DNA from: Thalassorhabdus alkalitolerans
GTDB taxonomy: Bacteria; Bacillota; Bacilli; Bacillales; Marinococcaceae
Assembly: GCF_042656585.1 (NCBI RefSeq)
Contig: NZ_JBHSPG010000023.1
Strand: one strand, 5' to 3'
Length of the DNA stretch: 64,000 nucleotides
Shown here: in pieces, positions 52,677 to 61,864 of the stretch
How positions within the stretch are numbered: position 1 is the first letter of the stretch
How the letters are laid out: each line of letters starts with the position of its first letter
The notes under the pieces: generated by a model
What the model was told of the DNA's origin: nothing
Databases searched by the model: none
Seen by the model: only the letters and a program-made list of their open reading frames with translations
Made by a program: the position numbers and the translations under genes

Positions 52677-53795
52677 CTATCTTTTTAAGTTTTCTGGGTT
52701 TAGCTGCTCCAGTTCCGGAAGGACAAACCGTCCGTCTTTGCGAATGAGTTTGTCGTCGAAATAGATTTCCCCTCCTCCATAATCGCTTCGTTGAATGGCA
52801 ACAATATCCCAGTGAATAGCCGAGTCGTTGCCATTTGGAGCTTCGTCGTAACATTGGCCAGGTGTAAAATGAAAGCTTCCATCAATCTTTTCGTCAAATA
52901 ATATATCTTTCATCGGATGCTGGATATAGGGGTTAACTCCTATAGCAAACTCCCCGATATAGCGGGCCCCATCATCTGTGTTAAGGATTTCATTCAGGCG
53001 TGCAGTATCATTAGCACTGGCTTCTGTGATCTTTCCTTCCTTAAACGTAAAGCTGATATTTTCAAATGTTTTGCCTTGATAAGGAGAAGGAGTATTATAG
53101 GTGATGACACCGTTCACGGAATGTTTGACTGGTGCTGTAAAGACTTCTCCATCAGGAATATTAAATTCTCCAGCACATTTAATAGCAGGAATATCCTTAA
53201 TAGAAAATGACAGGTTGGTTCCTGGGCCGGTAATTCTTACAGTGTCTGTTTTATTCATTAACGAGACAAGTGCATCCATTGCCTGGTCCATCTTCTGATA
53301 GTCAAGGTTACAGACATCAAAGTAGAAATCTTCAAATCCTTCTGTGCTCATGTTCGCAAGCTGCGCCATAGATGAAGTAGGGTAGCGAAGAACACACCAT
53401 TTAGTTTGTGGCACTCGAATATGTCTATGTACTTTGGTTTGAATCGTTCTTCCCTGCAGAGACATCTTATCGGCCGGGATATCTGACAATTCGGCAATAT
53501 TATCTCCAGCTCTAAGACCAATATAGGCATCCATCTTTTCCATCACTGCTGCTTCAAAATCGGCCATCAATTCATACTGCGCCTCTGTTCCTTCCATGAG
53601 CAGAGCGCGGTCTATTGTATAGTCCTTAAGCGTTACAAAAGGCTGCCCGCCAACCGAGTATGCTTCTTTTACAAGAGCTTTAACGAGGGGAGGCTGAAGA
53701 CCGAAATTTTCAATGAGCAGCTTTTCTCCCTTTTGCAGACGAACGGAATGCTGAATAAGATTTTTAGCTAATTGCTGAATACGTGGGTCGTGCAT
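52677..53795 (-). CDS. M29 family aminopeptidase
   Basis: A thermophilic-type aminopeptidase (AmpS/AmpT family) of 372 residues. It carries EFNIPDGEVFTAPVK, the family GEFAIGVNPYI block and DSAIHWDIV near the C-terminus, which supply metal ligands E and H. Releases N-terminal amino acids. ATG 53795 follows AGGGGGGAT. It lies opposite in strand between murC and ytxG, an insertion relative to the B. subtilis order as I recall it. Confidence 0.88.
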   Translation of the reverse strand: MHDPRIQQLAKNLIQHSVRLQKGEKLLIENFGLQPPLVKALVKEAYSVGGQPFVTLKDYTIDRALLMEGTEAQYELMADFEAAVMEKMDAYIGLRAGDNIAELSDIPADKMSLQGRTIQTKVHRHIRVPQTKWCVLRYPTSSMAQLANMSTEGFEDFYFDVCNLDYQKMDQAMDALVSLMNKTDTVRITGPGTNLSFSIKDIPAIKCAGEFNIPDGEVFTAPVKHSVNGVITYNTPSPYQGKTFENISFTFKEGKITEASANDTARLNEILNTDDGARYIGEFAIGVNPYIQHPMKDILFDEKIDGSFHFTPGQCYDEAPNGNDSAIHWDIVAIQRSDYGGGEIYFDDKLIRKDGRFVLPELEQLNPENLKR

Positions 53796-53907
53796 AATTT
53801 TATCCCCCCTGAAATGGATCTTTCGTTACTAAGCAGACAAGATTATTTTACCAAATAACAAGAAAGTCGATACCTTTTAATACTGTAAAAAATAATTGTG
53901 ACTTTTA

Positions 53908-53936
53908 ACAGGATTTAGAATGTTATTGTAGAATTG
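53908..53936 (+). promoter_or_regulatory. Sigma-H promoter of ytxGHJ
   Basis: ACAGGATTT (53908-53916), 11-bp spacer, GTAGAATTG (53928-53936) fits RNAGGAWWW-N11-RNNGAATWW in nearly every position. B. subtilis ytxGHJ is known to use sigma-H and sigma-B. Confidence 0.7.
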
Positions 53937-53981
53937 ATTTTTAACCTTCCTTTTGAGAAGCTGTATTTCTAGACAACTTGG

Positions 53982-54007
53982 GTTTTGAAAAGTAATAATT
54001 GTGGTAA
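53982..54007 (+). promoter_or_regulatory. Candidate sigma-B promoter of ytxGHJ
   Basis: GTTTTG (53982-53987), 14 bases, TGGTAA (54002-54007), 4 of 6 and 5 of 6 to the sigma-B consensus. Weak alone, but a sigma-B promoter is known at this operon in B. subtilis. Confidence 0.4.
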
Positions 54008-54034
54008 ATGTTTGAGTAGGAGGTGCTATCAGTC

Positions 54035-54490
54035 ATGGAACTAGTTTACATAAGTGCTCTTATTGTTGCACTTGCCTTTGCAGCGCTTGTTGTGTATGTT
54101 ATTAAAACACTTAAAGCAGCGAATAGTACCATTGATCGTGTAGCTAATACACTAGACAATTTTGAAAAACAGATCAAGGGGATTACAACTGAAACAGAAC
54201 ATCTGATGGAAAAAACAAATAAAATAGCTGATGATGTGCAGTATAAATCTGACTCATTAAATAGTTTATTTGTTTCTTTGAAGGATGTTGGAGATTCCTT
54301 GCAGACCATGAACCGTTCCTTCAAGGATGTTTCCAATACCGTTTCACAACAATCCCAGCAGCGTTCTGAGGAAGTAGCCAAGGTTGTACAATGGGGAAAT
54401 GCAGCAATCGATTTATATGCAAAATGGAAGGATAAAAAAAGGCAGAAAGACTTAGAAAAACAGCTGAAAGAAACAAAACCAAGGGGGTAA
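54035..54490 (+). CDS. ytxG: DUF948 stress-response protein YtxG
   Basis: 151 residues: one N-terminal membrane helix (about 3-24) and a long cytoplasmic or peripheral coiled coil (about 28-110), ending in a basic tail. DUF948 family. ATG 54035 follows TAGGAGGTGC; ATG 54023 is upstream of that site and rejected. First gene of ytxGHJ, 6 bases before ytxH. Confidence 0.9.
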   Translation: MELVYISALIVALAFAALVVYVIKTLKAANSTIDRVANTLDNFEKQIKGITTETEHLMEKTNKIADDVQYKSDSLNSLFVSLKDVGDSLQTMNRSFKDVSNTVSQQSQQRSEEVAKVVQWGNAAIDLYAKWKDKKRQKDLEKQLKETKPRG

Positions 54491-54496
54491 CTTATC

Positions 54497-54985
54497 ATGG
54501 CAGAAATTAATACTAAGGATTTTCTTATTGGAACATTAATAGGTGGAATTGTAGGAGCTTCCGCGGCTTTGTTGACAGCTCCAAAGGCAGGCAAGGAATT
54601 GCGTACAGATCTAACAGATGGAGCGCAGTCTGCTAAAGAAAGAACAAGTAACTATGCAAATAACGCTTACCAAAAAGGAAATGAGTGGGCAAGCTATGCC
54701 AAAGAAAAATCAAACAATATTGCCCAAACAGTTACCGACCAGTCTAACCAGATTTACGGAAGAGTAAAAGAGGCTGCCGGAACGTTGAAAAAAGAAGCTG
54801 AAGATACACAAAAAACAGCTGAAGAACTTGCTCAAGATCTTGCAAACGACATGAAAGAATCCGGAGAAGAAATTGACCAAACAGTCCAAAGCGAAGTAAA
54901 AGATATTCAACAATCCATTGAAGAAGAAGCTGAGCAAAGCTTAAAGGGTACAGAAGAAAACAAAGAAGAACCTAACCGTTACTAA
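54497..54985 (+). CDS. ytxH: YtxH family general stress protein
   Basis: 162 residues. A glycine-rich hydrophobic N-terminus (FLIGTLIGGIVGASAALLTAPKAG) of YtxH/gas-vesicle-like type, then a LEA-like region rich in K, E, A, N and Q from about 40 to the end. Very acidic C-terminus. Role in stress tolerance inferred from regulation of the family. Confidence 0.9.
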   Translation: MAEINTKDFLIGTLIGGIVGASAALLTAPKAGKELRTDLTDGAQSAKERTSNYANNAYQKGNEWASYAKEKSNNIAQTVTDQSNQIYGRVKEAAGTLKKEAEDTQKTAEELAQDLANDMKESGEEIDQTVQSEVKDIQQSIEEEAEQSLKGTEENKEEPNRY

Positions 54986-55004
54986 CAGACAGGGAGAGAC
55001 AAGC

Positions 55005-55337
55005 ATGAGCTTAGTCAAGCTGAATGAGGTCGAAGAATTTGATAACGCCTTATCGAATGAGGAGAAGGTGCTTATCTTTAAGAATAGCGTTACGTGTTCT
55101 ATAAGTGAGGCAGCATTTAAGGAATTAGAAGCGTTCACAAAAGACCATCCTGAGAGCCGTTTTTTTTATCTCAATGTTCAAGATGCACGCCCTTTATCTG
55201 ACTATATAGCTGAAACCTTTGATGTGAAGCATGAATCTCCACAGGCCTTGATCATTCGAAGAAACAATGTAGTATGGCATGATTCTCATTGGAGAGTGAC
55301 ATCTCAAATGTTAGATCAAAAATGGGAAGAGGCATAA
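55005..55337 (+). CDS. ytxJ: Bacillithiol-system monothiol protein YtxJ
   Basis: A 110-residue thioredoxin-like protein with a single active-site cysteine in NSVTCSIS (C31), in place of CxxC. YtxJ is placed in the bacillithiol redox network as a monothiol bacilliredoxin candidate. Last gene of ytxGHJ, with GGGAGAG before ATG 55005. Confidence 0.9.
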   Translation: MSLVKLNEVEEFDNALSNEEKVLIFKNSVTCSISEAAFKELEAFTKDHPESRFFYLNVQDARPLSDYIAETFDVKHESPQALIIRRNNVVWHDSHWRVTSQMLDQKWEEA

Positions 55338-55346
55338 GAGTCATAA

Positions 55347-55397
55347 AAAAGCATTCCTTACTGAGTGACTACCTGTTCAGTGATGGAATGCTTTTTT
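55347..55397 (+). terminator. ytxGHJ terminator
   Basis: AAAGCATTCC/GGAATGCTTT with an inner CACTGA-type helix in a long loop, and seven Ts. Confidence 0.85.
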
Positions 55398-55613
55398 TGA
55401 TGCACCTAAGATAAGAATAAACGGTTCACTCTGGCTGATCATTGTATAGTGTTTTTTGTCGTTTGAGGAGCTACGTAATGGGATAAAATGCTTTATCGCT
55501 TAAAAGCGTTTAATTAATAAAGAAAAAAAGGATGACATGGTCCGCTTCATCGTTTATAATAATCCCTAACACCAAAAAGGCATACCGCAGAAAAAAAGGG
55601 AGTGGAGTAGAGA

Positions 55614-56690
55614 ATGAGTAACGAACGATTGGACAATTTAAGGGAACAACTAGATGACGTTAACTTAAAATTACTTGATTTAATTAATGAAAGAGCAAAA
55701 CTAGCACAAGAAATAGGGGAAGTGAAAAGCAGATCTGGACAGAAACGTTTTGACCCGGTTCGGGAAAGAAAGATGTTGGATCTTATTGCTGAAAATAATG
55801 AAGGACCTTTTGAGACTTCAACTCTTCAACATCTATTTAAACAAATATTTAAAGCAAGCCTTGAGCTTCAAGAAGATGACAACCAAAAAGCTCTGCTTGT
55901 TTCCAGGAAAAAGCATCCTGAAAATACAATTATAGACCTAAAAGGTGAAACATTAGGAAACGGGCAGCAGCGTTTAATCATGGGACCTTGTTCGGTTGAG
56001 AGCTATGATCAAGTATATGCTGTAGCAAAAGCAATGAAAGAGCAAGGGTTAACATTGCTGCGTGGGGGCGCGTTTAAACCTCGTACTTCTCCTTACGATT
56101 TCCAGGGGCTTGGAGAAGAAGGATACCAGATCCTGCGTCAGGTAGCAGATGAGCTTGATATGGTTGTTATTAGTGAGGTAGTCAGCCCAGCACACGTAGA
56201 AATGGCTGTAAAGTACGTAGATGTTATCCAAATTGGCGCAAGAAACATGCACAGCTTCGAGCTTTTAAAAGAAGTGGGTAATGTAAATAAACCGGTTCTC
56301 TTAAAAAGAGGTCTTTCTGCAACAATTGATGAATTCATTAAAGCAGCAGAATATATCATTGCCAATGGAAATGAACAAATTATCCTTTGTGAAAGAGGAA
56401 TCCGCACATACGAAAAAGCAACAAGAAATACGTTAGATATTTCTGCAGTACCAATTCTTAAACAGGAAACTCACTTGCCTGTTGTGGTCGATGTAACTCA
56501 CTCCACCGGACGCCGCGATTTGTTGCTTCCAACAGCAAAAGCAGCTCTGGCCATTGGGGCAGATGCGGTTATGGCTGAGGTTCATCCTGACCCTGCGGTT
56601 GCTCTTTCCGACTCCGCTCAGCAAATGGATATTCCAACCTTTGATAAGTTTGTCAAAGACCTTCGTGAACAAGGATTATATAAAGGATAA
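55614..56690 (+). CDS. aroA: Bifunctional DAHP synthase/chorismate mutase
   Basis: First enzyme of the shikimate pathway. An AroQ-type chorismate mutase domain (1-85) is fused to a DAHP synthase (about 105-358; GPCSVES 124-130, RGGAFKPRTSPYDFQG). The mutase domain serves as the sensor for prephenate or chorismate feedback in Bacillus. ATG 55614 follows GGGAGTGGAG. Named aroA following Bacillus usage (aroG in some annotations). Confidence 0.95.
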   Translation: MSNERLDNLREQLDDVNLKLLDLINERAKLAQEIGEVKSRSGQKRFDPVRERKMLDLIAENNEGPFETSTLQHLFKQIFKASLELQEDDNQKALLVSRKKHPENTIIDLKGETLGNGQQRLIMGPCSVESYDQVYAVAKAMKEQGLTLLRGGAFKPRTSPYDFQGLGEEGYQILRQVADELDMVVISEVVSPAHVEMAVKYVDVIQIGARNMHSFELLKEVGNVNKPVLLKRGLSATIDEFIKAAEYIIANGNEQIILCERGIRTYEKATRNTLDISAVPILKQETHLPVVVDVTHSTGRRDLLLPTAKAALAIGADAVMAEVHPDPAVALSDSAQQMDIPTFDKFVKDLREQGLYKG

Positions 56691-56697
56691 AGGTATG

Positions 56698-56740
56698 AAG
56701 GGCGTCCCAAAAGTCTGGCTTTTGGGGACGCCCTTTTTTT
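56698..56740 (+). terminator. aroA terminator
   Basis: A 16-bp stem beginning AAGGGCGTCCC with a single bulge and a TCTGG loop, then T7. Confidence 0.9.
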
Positions 56741-56987
56741 GATAAGGAACAGGTGACAGCAAGGGAAAGGGACAAGCATTCCTCTGCGTTAAGGAGGGAG
56801 CCTGACGTTTTCAGCTCACTTCATCACACTCCGTTACCTTCGTTTGAGGCAAACACCTCAAGACCTCAGAGAAAATGATAATATAACGAATGTCTCAAAA
56901 GAGAGACAGATTAAAACAGCAGAAAGTGATTTTTTGAAAAAAACTCTGTAAAAATAATAAAACTTACCGATATAACGGGGGAAGGAA

Positions 56988-57017
56988 TTGCGGAACCTCC
57001 TTAAGTTATAATATGAT
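56988..57017 (+). promoter_or_regulatory. ccpA promoter
   Basis: TTGCGG (56988-56993), 18 bp, TATGAT (57012-57017). The segment 56741-56987 before it shows only a short TGAGG/CCTCA pair near 56850 and AT-rich sequence. Confidence 0.5.
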
Positions 57018-57065
57018 AACACTACGTGAGTAAGTGCTTTTAAGGAAAAAAGAGGAGGATTTCTA

Positions 57066-58064
57066 GTGAATACAACCATTTATGATGTAGCACACGAAGC
57101 AGGAGTATCCATGGCCACGGTATCTAGAGTCGTAAATGGCAATCCCAATGTTAAACCTGCAACGAGAAAGAAAGTGTTAGATGCCATTGAGCGGCTTGGC
57201 TACCGGCCCAACGCGGTGGCACGTGGGCTTGCCAGTAAAAAAACAACAACAGTTGGCGTGATTATCCCAGACATCTCCAGTATCTTTTTTGCAGAACTGG
57301 CTAGAGGGATAGAAGATATCGCCACGATGTATAAGTATAATATTATTCTTTGTAACTCCGACCAAAATAAAGATAAAGAAATTCATCTCATTAATACTCT
57401 TCTGGAAAAACAAGTGGATGGTATCTTATTTATGGGTGGAGAAATTACTGATGAGCATGCGGAACAATTCAAACTGTCTCCTGTTCCAGTTGTTTTAGCT
57501 GCAACTCTTGATGAAAAAGGAGAAATCCCTTCTGTAAATATTGATTATCAGCAAGCGGCCTTTGATGCGGTAACTGCTTTAATTGAAAAGGGTCATCAAA
57601 GAGTCGGCATGGTGTCAGGATCTTTAGAAGATCCAGTCAACGGTTACCAGAAATTCAGCGGATACAGAAAAGCTCATGAAAACGCAGAAATTGAATTTGA
57701 TGAAACATTAGTAGCTATCGGAGATTATTCTTATCACGCAGGAATGGATGCAGCAAAATCATTAAACAAGCAGGAAAACCCTCCTACCGCTGTATTTGCA
57801 GCAACGGATGAAATGGCATTAGGCGTTATCCACGGTTTTCAGGATGAGGGGATAAAAGTTCCTGAAGATGTAGAAGTAGTGGGCTTTGATAACACACGTT
57901 TAGCAACAATGGTTAGGCCAACGTTAACAACTGTAGTGCAGCCTATGTATGATATCGGTGCTGTTTCTATGAGACTCCTGACTAAATTCATGAATAAAGA
58001 AGAAGTAGACGACCAGATTGTGGTTCTTCCCCATCGTATCGAATATCGACAGTCTACAAAATAA
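57066..58064 (+). CDS. ccpA: Catabolite control protein A
   Basis: The global LacI-family carbon regulator, acting with HPr(Ser-P) at cre sites. 332 residues: HTH (3-25; TIYDVAHEAGVSMATVSRVV), hinge (about 45-60) and a periplasmic-binding-like core. The order aroA-ccpA-motPS is that of B. subtilis. GTG 57066 follows AGAGGAGG. Cre-like sites occur here at fruR, ytnP, acuA and acuB. Confidence 0.96.
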   Translation: MNTTIYDVAHEAGVSMATVSRVVNGNPNVKPATRKKVLDAIERLGYRPNAVARGLASKKTTTVGVIIPDISSIFFAELARGIEDIATMYKYNIILCNSDQNKDKEIHLINTLLEKQVDGILFMGGEITDEHAEQFKLSPVPVVLAATLDEKGEIPSVNIDYQQAAFDAVTALIEKGHQRVGMVSGSLEDPVNGYQKFSGYRKAHENAEIEFDETLVAIGDYSYHAGMDAAKSLNKQENPPTAVFAATDEMALGVIHGFQDEGIKVPEDVEVVGFDNTRLATMVRPTLTTVVQPMYDIGAVSMRLLTKFMNKEEVDDQIVVLPHRIEYRQSTK

Positions 58065-58128
58065 GCATTCATGGAACACTTGTTGTAATTTACCCTTTAA
58101 TCATTGTGTTCCAGACAGGGAGAAGTTT

Positions 58129-58941
58129 ATGAAAAAACTTGATCTTTTAACCCCGATAGGGATACTTTTGGGGATTACAACAATTTTATTTGCCATATTT
58201 ACAAATGCGGGAATCGGATCTGTAGTTTTTTTTATACAGTTAGCTGCTTTCCTGATTGTGATTGGTGGATTGTTCGCGGCTTTACTCATTAATTTTTCGA
58301 TACAGGATATCAAGGCGCTGCCAAGAGTGATGAGAGAGGTATTCCGTCATGATCCTCAAAATCTTAGAGAATTAATAAATACATTTACACACCTGTCAAC
58401 AGTTGCAAGAAGAGAGGGTCTCCTTGCTTTGGAAGCAAGCTCTGAAGACGTGGAGGACCCTTTTATCCGAAAGGGAGTTATGCTGTCTGTTGATGGACTT
58501 GAGCCCGAAGTAATAAAAGATATTATGACCGCCGAAATTATTGCTATGGAAGAGCGCCATAGAAAGGGAAGGCTTATATTTCTTAAAGCAGGGGAGTATG
58601 CCCCTGCCTGGGGTATGATCGGTACGCTGGTCGGTTTGGTGCTTATGCTTCAGCAGCTGGAAGACCCGGCAAGCCTGGGGCCAAATATGGCTCTTGCACT
58701 CATTACTACTTTATATGGAACAATCCTTGCTAATCTGGTTTTTTTGCCTATGGCAAGCAAGCTCGCCCAGAAATCAGAGGATGAAATTTTTGCCAAACAG
58801 ATCGTTATTGAAGGAATCATCGGCATTCAATCAGGCCAAAATCCCAAAATACTTGAGGAAAAGCTTAGTGCCTTCGTTCACTATGATAAGAAAAAGGAAG
58901 AAACTGTGAATGAAGGGGAGGAACTTGTAAATGAGGCGTAG
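58129..58941 (+). CDS. motP: Flagellar stator protein MotP
   Basis: 270 residues, MotA-family membrane protein with four helices (LDLLTPIGILLG, GSVVFFIQLAAFLIVIGG, then GEYAPAWGMIGTLVGLVLML and a fourth). The Na+-type MotP/MotS pair sits next to ccpA in Bacilli. ATG 58129 follows CAGGGAGAAG; the open frame into ccpA is rejected. Overlaps motS by 11 bases. Confidence 0.93.
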   Translation: MKKLDLLTPIGILLGITTILFAIFTNAGIGSVVFFIQLAAFLIVIGGLFAALLINFSIQDIKALPRVMREVFRHDPQNLRELINTFTHLSTVARREGLLALEASSEDVEDPFIRKGVMLSVDGLEPEVIKDIMTAEIIAMEERHRKGRLIFLKAGEYAPAWGMIGTLVGLVLMLQQLEDPASLGPNMALALITTLYGTILANLVFLPMASKLAQKSEDEIFAKQIVIEGIIGIQSGQNPKILEEKLSAFVHYDKKKEETVNEGEELVNEA

Positions 58942-59671
58942 GAGACAAGAAGAAGAGGAAAAAGGGTCTCCCAGGTGGATGACTACTTTCTCGGATATGA
59001 TTTTGCTAGTTCTTGTTTTCTTCGTGATGCTGTTCTCTATGTCGGTAGTAGATGCACAAAAATTCAGAAGCCTGGCGGAATCCTTCCAGCAAAATGATAT
59101 ACTCGATCATCAGTCATCTATCATTGATTTAAATGACCAGCTTGACGAGTCCTCAGCAACTGAAAGTGAAGAAAAAATCGAAGGCGTTGAAGACGAAGAA
59201 GCTGAAGGGTATAATTTGGAGTCTTTGTTAGAAGAGGTTGAACAATACTTAGGAGACAATGATTTAGATGAAGTGATTACCGCAAGGCAAGAGGAAAGAG
59301 GAGTGGTTCTTACTTTACAGGAAAGATTGTTGTTTGAAACAGGAGAAGCTGACATCATTGAAGATGCTGCACCTTTCCTAAAAAAAGTAGGTACGTTACT
59401 AACCTCTCTTCCTAACGAAGTGACTGTGGAAGGACATACGGACAACCGTCCGATTTCAACCTATCGTTACCCTTCAAATTGGGAATTATCCGGGGCGAGA
59501 GCAAGCAGCGTTATTCGTCATATTCTTCAAGAGAATGAATTGGATGATGAACGTTTTTTAGCGATCGGGTATGGAGACACAAGGCCGGTAGCACCAAACG
59601 ATACGCCTGAGAATTTACAGGAAAACAGGCGGGTGGTTATCATTATCTCAGATCCCTCATATGAAGAGTAA
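58931..59671 (+). CDS. motS: Flagellar stator protein MotS
   Basis: 246 residues, MotB family. One N-terminal helix with the ion-binding aspartate D22 in TFSDMILLVLVFFVML, an acidic linker (about 55-95), and an OmpA/MotB peptidoglycan-binding domain (VEGHTDNRPIST, NWELSGARASSV). With MotP it forms a sodium-driven stator, as expected in salty or alkaline habitats. The ion is inferred from the MotPS family. Confidence 0.93.
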   Translation: MRRRRQEEEEKGSPRWMTTFSDMILLVLVFFVMLFSMSVVDAQKFRSLAESFQQNDILDHQSSIIDLNDQLDESSATESEEKIEGVEDEEAEGYNLESLLEEVEQYLGDNDLDEVITARQEERGVVLTLQERLLFETGEADIIEDAAPFLKKVGTLLTSLPNEVTVEGHTDNRPISTYRYPSNWELSGARASSVIRHILQENELDDERFLAIGYGDTRPVAPNDTPENLQENRRVVIIISDPSYEE

Positions 59672-59674
59672 AAG

Positions 59675-59700
59675 TCCTGGGAAAACTCCAGGATTTTTTT
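59675..59700 (+). terminator. motPS terminator
   Basis: TCCTGG/CCAGGA, 7-base loop, T7 tail immediately after the motS stop. Confidence 0.8.
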
Positions 59701-59737
59701 GTTAGGCTTTGTTACATGTTGTTGTAGAATTTCTTTA

Positions 59738-59810
59738 ACAGACGCTCCCTTACATCAAAGGCACTCGGGTATGCCCTTAGCTTCCTCGGGAAAACAACCC
59801 TGTGTGATTT
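59738..59810 (-). repeat. Interspersed GC-rich repeat, degenerate copy C
   Basis: Minus strand: CACACAGGGTTGTTTTCCCG, then AGGAAGCTAAGGGC and, near the end, GAGCGTCTGTTAAAG. These match the second half of copies A and B with several changes. It lies between motS and mtnN, where the gene order departs from B. subtilis. Confidence 0.6.
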
Positions 59811-59961
59811 TAGGCATATAATGTTTTCGAAGTTGTCTCGCGCTTGATTACAATCAAATGACTTATAATCATCATTCTTGACCTTTAACAGAGCCTTTTA
59901 TTCAAATAATTTTTGTTTATAATATGTAACATCACGTAATAAAGAGCAGGAGAGTGAAAAA

Positions 59962-60666
59962 ATGAACTGGGGCATTATCGGAGCTATGGATGAAGAAGTA
60001 GCCGAGCTTAAAAAAGAAATGAATATAGAGGTAACCCGACAAATTGCTCATGTAATGTTTTACAAAGGAACCCTTAACGGAAGAGATATCGTATTATGCA
60101 AATCAGGTGTCGGAAAGGTGAATGGGGCGCTAACCGCTCAATTACTCATCGACCATTTCCAAGTAAACGTAATTGTCTTTACTGGAGTAGCTGGTGCTTT
60201 AGATCCAAAATTAAATATAGAGGATATAGTAATCTCATCATCCTGCCAGCAGCATGACCTGGATGCTACCGCCTTAGGATTCAGCCGGGGAGAAGTTCCA
60301 ATGTTTTCAAGGGAATCGGTATTTAAAGCTGATGAAATGCTGATTAATCAAGCATTAGCTGCTGGAAAACATTTGTCAGACGTGGAGGTGTATACCGGCA
60401 AAATACTGAGCGGGGACCAGTTTATTGCGGACAAGAAGGAAGTTGAGGATCTATTTTTGACTTTTGACGGGAAATGCGTAGAAATGGAGGGAGCTGCAGT
60501 AGCTCATGCGGCTGTTGTAAATGAGGTGCCTTTCTTAATTATCAGATCCATGAGTGATAAAGCAGACGGAGAAGCTACGATGAATTTTGCTGAATTTACA
60601 AAGAGAGCGTCAGCTCGTGCAGTCAGCATTATTAAAGGGATGCTGTCTGAAAGGCAAGAGACGTAG
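59962..60666 (+). CDS. mtnN: 5'-Methylthioadenosine/S-adenosylhomocysteine nucleosidase
   Basis: Cleaves adenine from methylthioadenosine and S-adenosylhomocysteine, recycling SAM by-products. 234 residues: IGAMDEEV start, a SGVGKVNGAL loop, VEMEGAAVAH with catalytic-site glutamate, and the catalytic aspartate in SMSDKADGEA. ATG 59962 follows GCAGGAGAG. A TATAAT at 59918 may be its -10. Inserted between motS and acuC, unlike B. subtilis. Confidence 0.94.
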   Translation: MNWGIIGAMDEEVAELKKEMNIEVTRQIAHVMFYKGTLNGRDIVLCKSGVGKVNGALTAQLLIDHFQVNVIVFTGVAGALDPKLNIEDIVISSSCQQHDLDATALGFSRGEVPMFSRESVFKADEMLINQALAAGKHLSDVEVYTGKILSGDQFIADKKEVEDLFLTFDGKCVEMEGAAVAHAAVVNEVPFLIIRSMSDKADGEATMNFAEFTKRASARAVSIIKGMLSERQET

Positions 60667-60692
60667 CCCCCGAATGTTTTCAGGGCTACGTC
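60660..60692. terminator. Shared hairpin between mtnN and acuC
   Basis: GACGTAGCCC/GGGCTACGTC, 10 bp, with a 13-base loop. No good T run on either strand, so terminator activity is uncertain. The left arm includes the mtnN stop codon. Confidence 0.5.
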
Positions 60693-60700
60693 CTGTATTC

Positions 60701-61864
60701 CTACTTTTTTTCATTTCGAATATGATAAAGAGCCTTCTCCAGGTTTTTATGGTTTTTTTCTGTGATTTCACTTTTTCGCGGGATAGGTGCGTACATATTC
60801 ATAGGGTCTTCCCACTTGACCGGGAGGGGGACTGGAGACTTTTCCTTCCATTTTTGAATCCAGCTTTCAGGAAGAGATCCTTCAGCTGTATGAAGGGAAT
60901 TAATCATTTCAAGCCAAATCATAGACCAGGCTCTGGGAACAACACGCCAAATATCGTAGCCACCGCCTCCAACAGCAATCCATCGTCCTTCACAGTATTC
61001 ATGGGCCAGCTTATGAGCGATCCTTGGTATTTCCTTGAAAATACGAATAGTTGATGACAAGTGTGTCAAAGGGTCAAGGTAATGAGCATCTGCTCCGTTT
61101 TGGGTGAGAATGACATCAGGCTTAAAGAATTCAATGACTTCTCGAAAAGAGGTTTCATATACTTCAAGAAAGGATTCATCTTCTGTAAACGCATCCACGG
61201 GAACATTAATGGAAAATCCAAACCCTTGTCCTTGCCCTTTTTCGTTCACACTTCCCGTACCAGGAAAAAGGTATCTTCCTGTTTCATGGATGGAAAGAGT
61301 ACATACATCTGATTCCTCATAAAACGCCCACTGAACTCCATCTCCGTGATGAGCATCTGTATCTACATAAAGAACTCTTGCCCCATATTTTTTACGCATA
61401 TATTCAATTGCTATAGAGCTGTCATTATAAATACAAAATCCCGATGCTTTTCCCCTGAATCCGTGGTGGAGGCCTCCGCCGAGATTTAACGCATGTAAAG
61501 ACTTACCTTCCATAACTAAGTCAACGGCAGTTAATGTGCCTCCCACAAGTAAAGCTGCTGCTTCATGCATATTTTTAAATATAGGGGTGTCGTCTGTTCC
61601 AATTCCGTAATTATTAGCTATTCCGAGACTGAGCTCACCTTTCCCTGCTGCTTTGACAGCATCCATGTAGCCTTTATCATGGATAAGACCAATTTCTTCA
61701 TCTGTGGCCATTCTAGGGGGGACAATTTCGCTTTTCTGAATGGCACCAAGCTCTTTTAATAAATCAAATGTTAAATTTAAACGAACATGGTTAAAGGGAT
61801 GGTCTTCGCTGAATTTATAAGTGAGCTGATCTTCTGAGTATACAAACAAAGCTTCGTGCATCAT
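60701..61864 (-). CDS. acuC: Acetoin utilization protein AcuC (histone deacetylase family)
   Basis: A zinc deacetylase of 387 residues with the class I HDAC signature DTDAHHGDGVQWAF and an earlier GGGLHHGFRG. In B. subtilis it removes the acetyl group that AcuA places on acetyl-CoA synthetase, reactivating it. The start overlaps the acuB stop (ATG 61864, or 61861). Third gene of acuABC. Confidence 0.94.
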   Translation of the reverse strand: MMHEALFVYSEDQLTYKFSEDHPFNHVRLNLTFDLLKELGAIQKSEIVPPRMATDEEIGLIHDKGYMDAVKAAGKGELSLGIANNYGIGTDDTPIFKNMHEAAALLVGGTLTAVDLVMEGKSLHALNLGGGLHHGFRGKASGFCIYNDSSIAIEYMRKKYGARVLYVDTDAHHGDGVQWAFYEESDVCTLSIHETGRYLFPGTGSVNEKGQGQGFGFSINVPVDAFTEDESFLEVYETSFREVIEFFKPDVILTQNGADAHYLDPLTHLSSTIRIFKEIPRIAHKLAHEYCEGRWIAVGGGGYDIWRVVPRAWSMIWLEMINSLHTAEGSLPESWIQKWKEKSPVPLPVKWEDPMNMYAPIPRKSEITEKNHKNLEKALYHIRNEKK

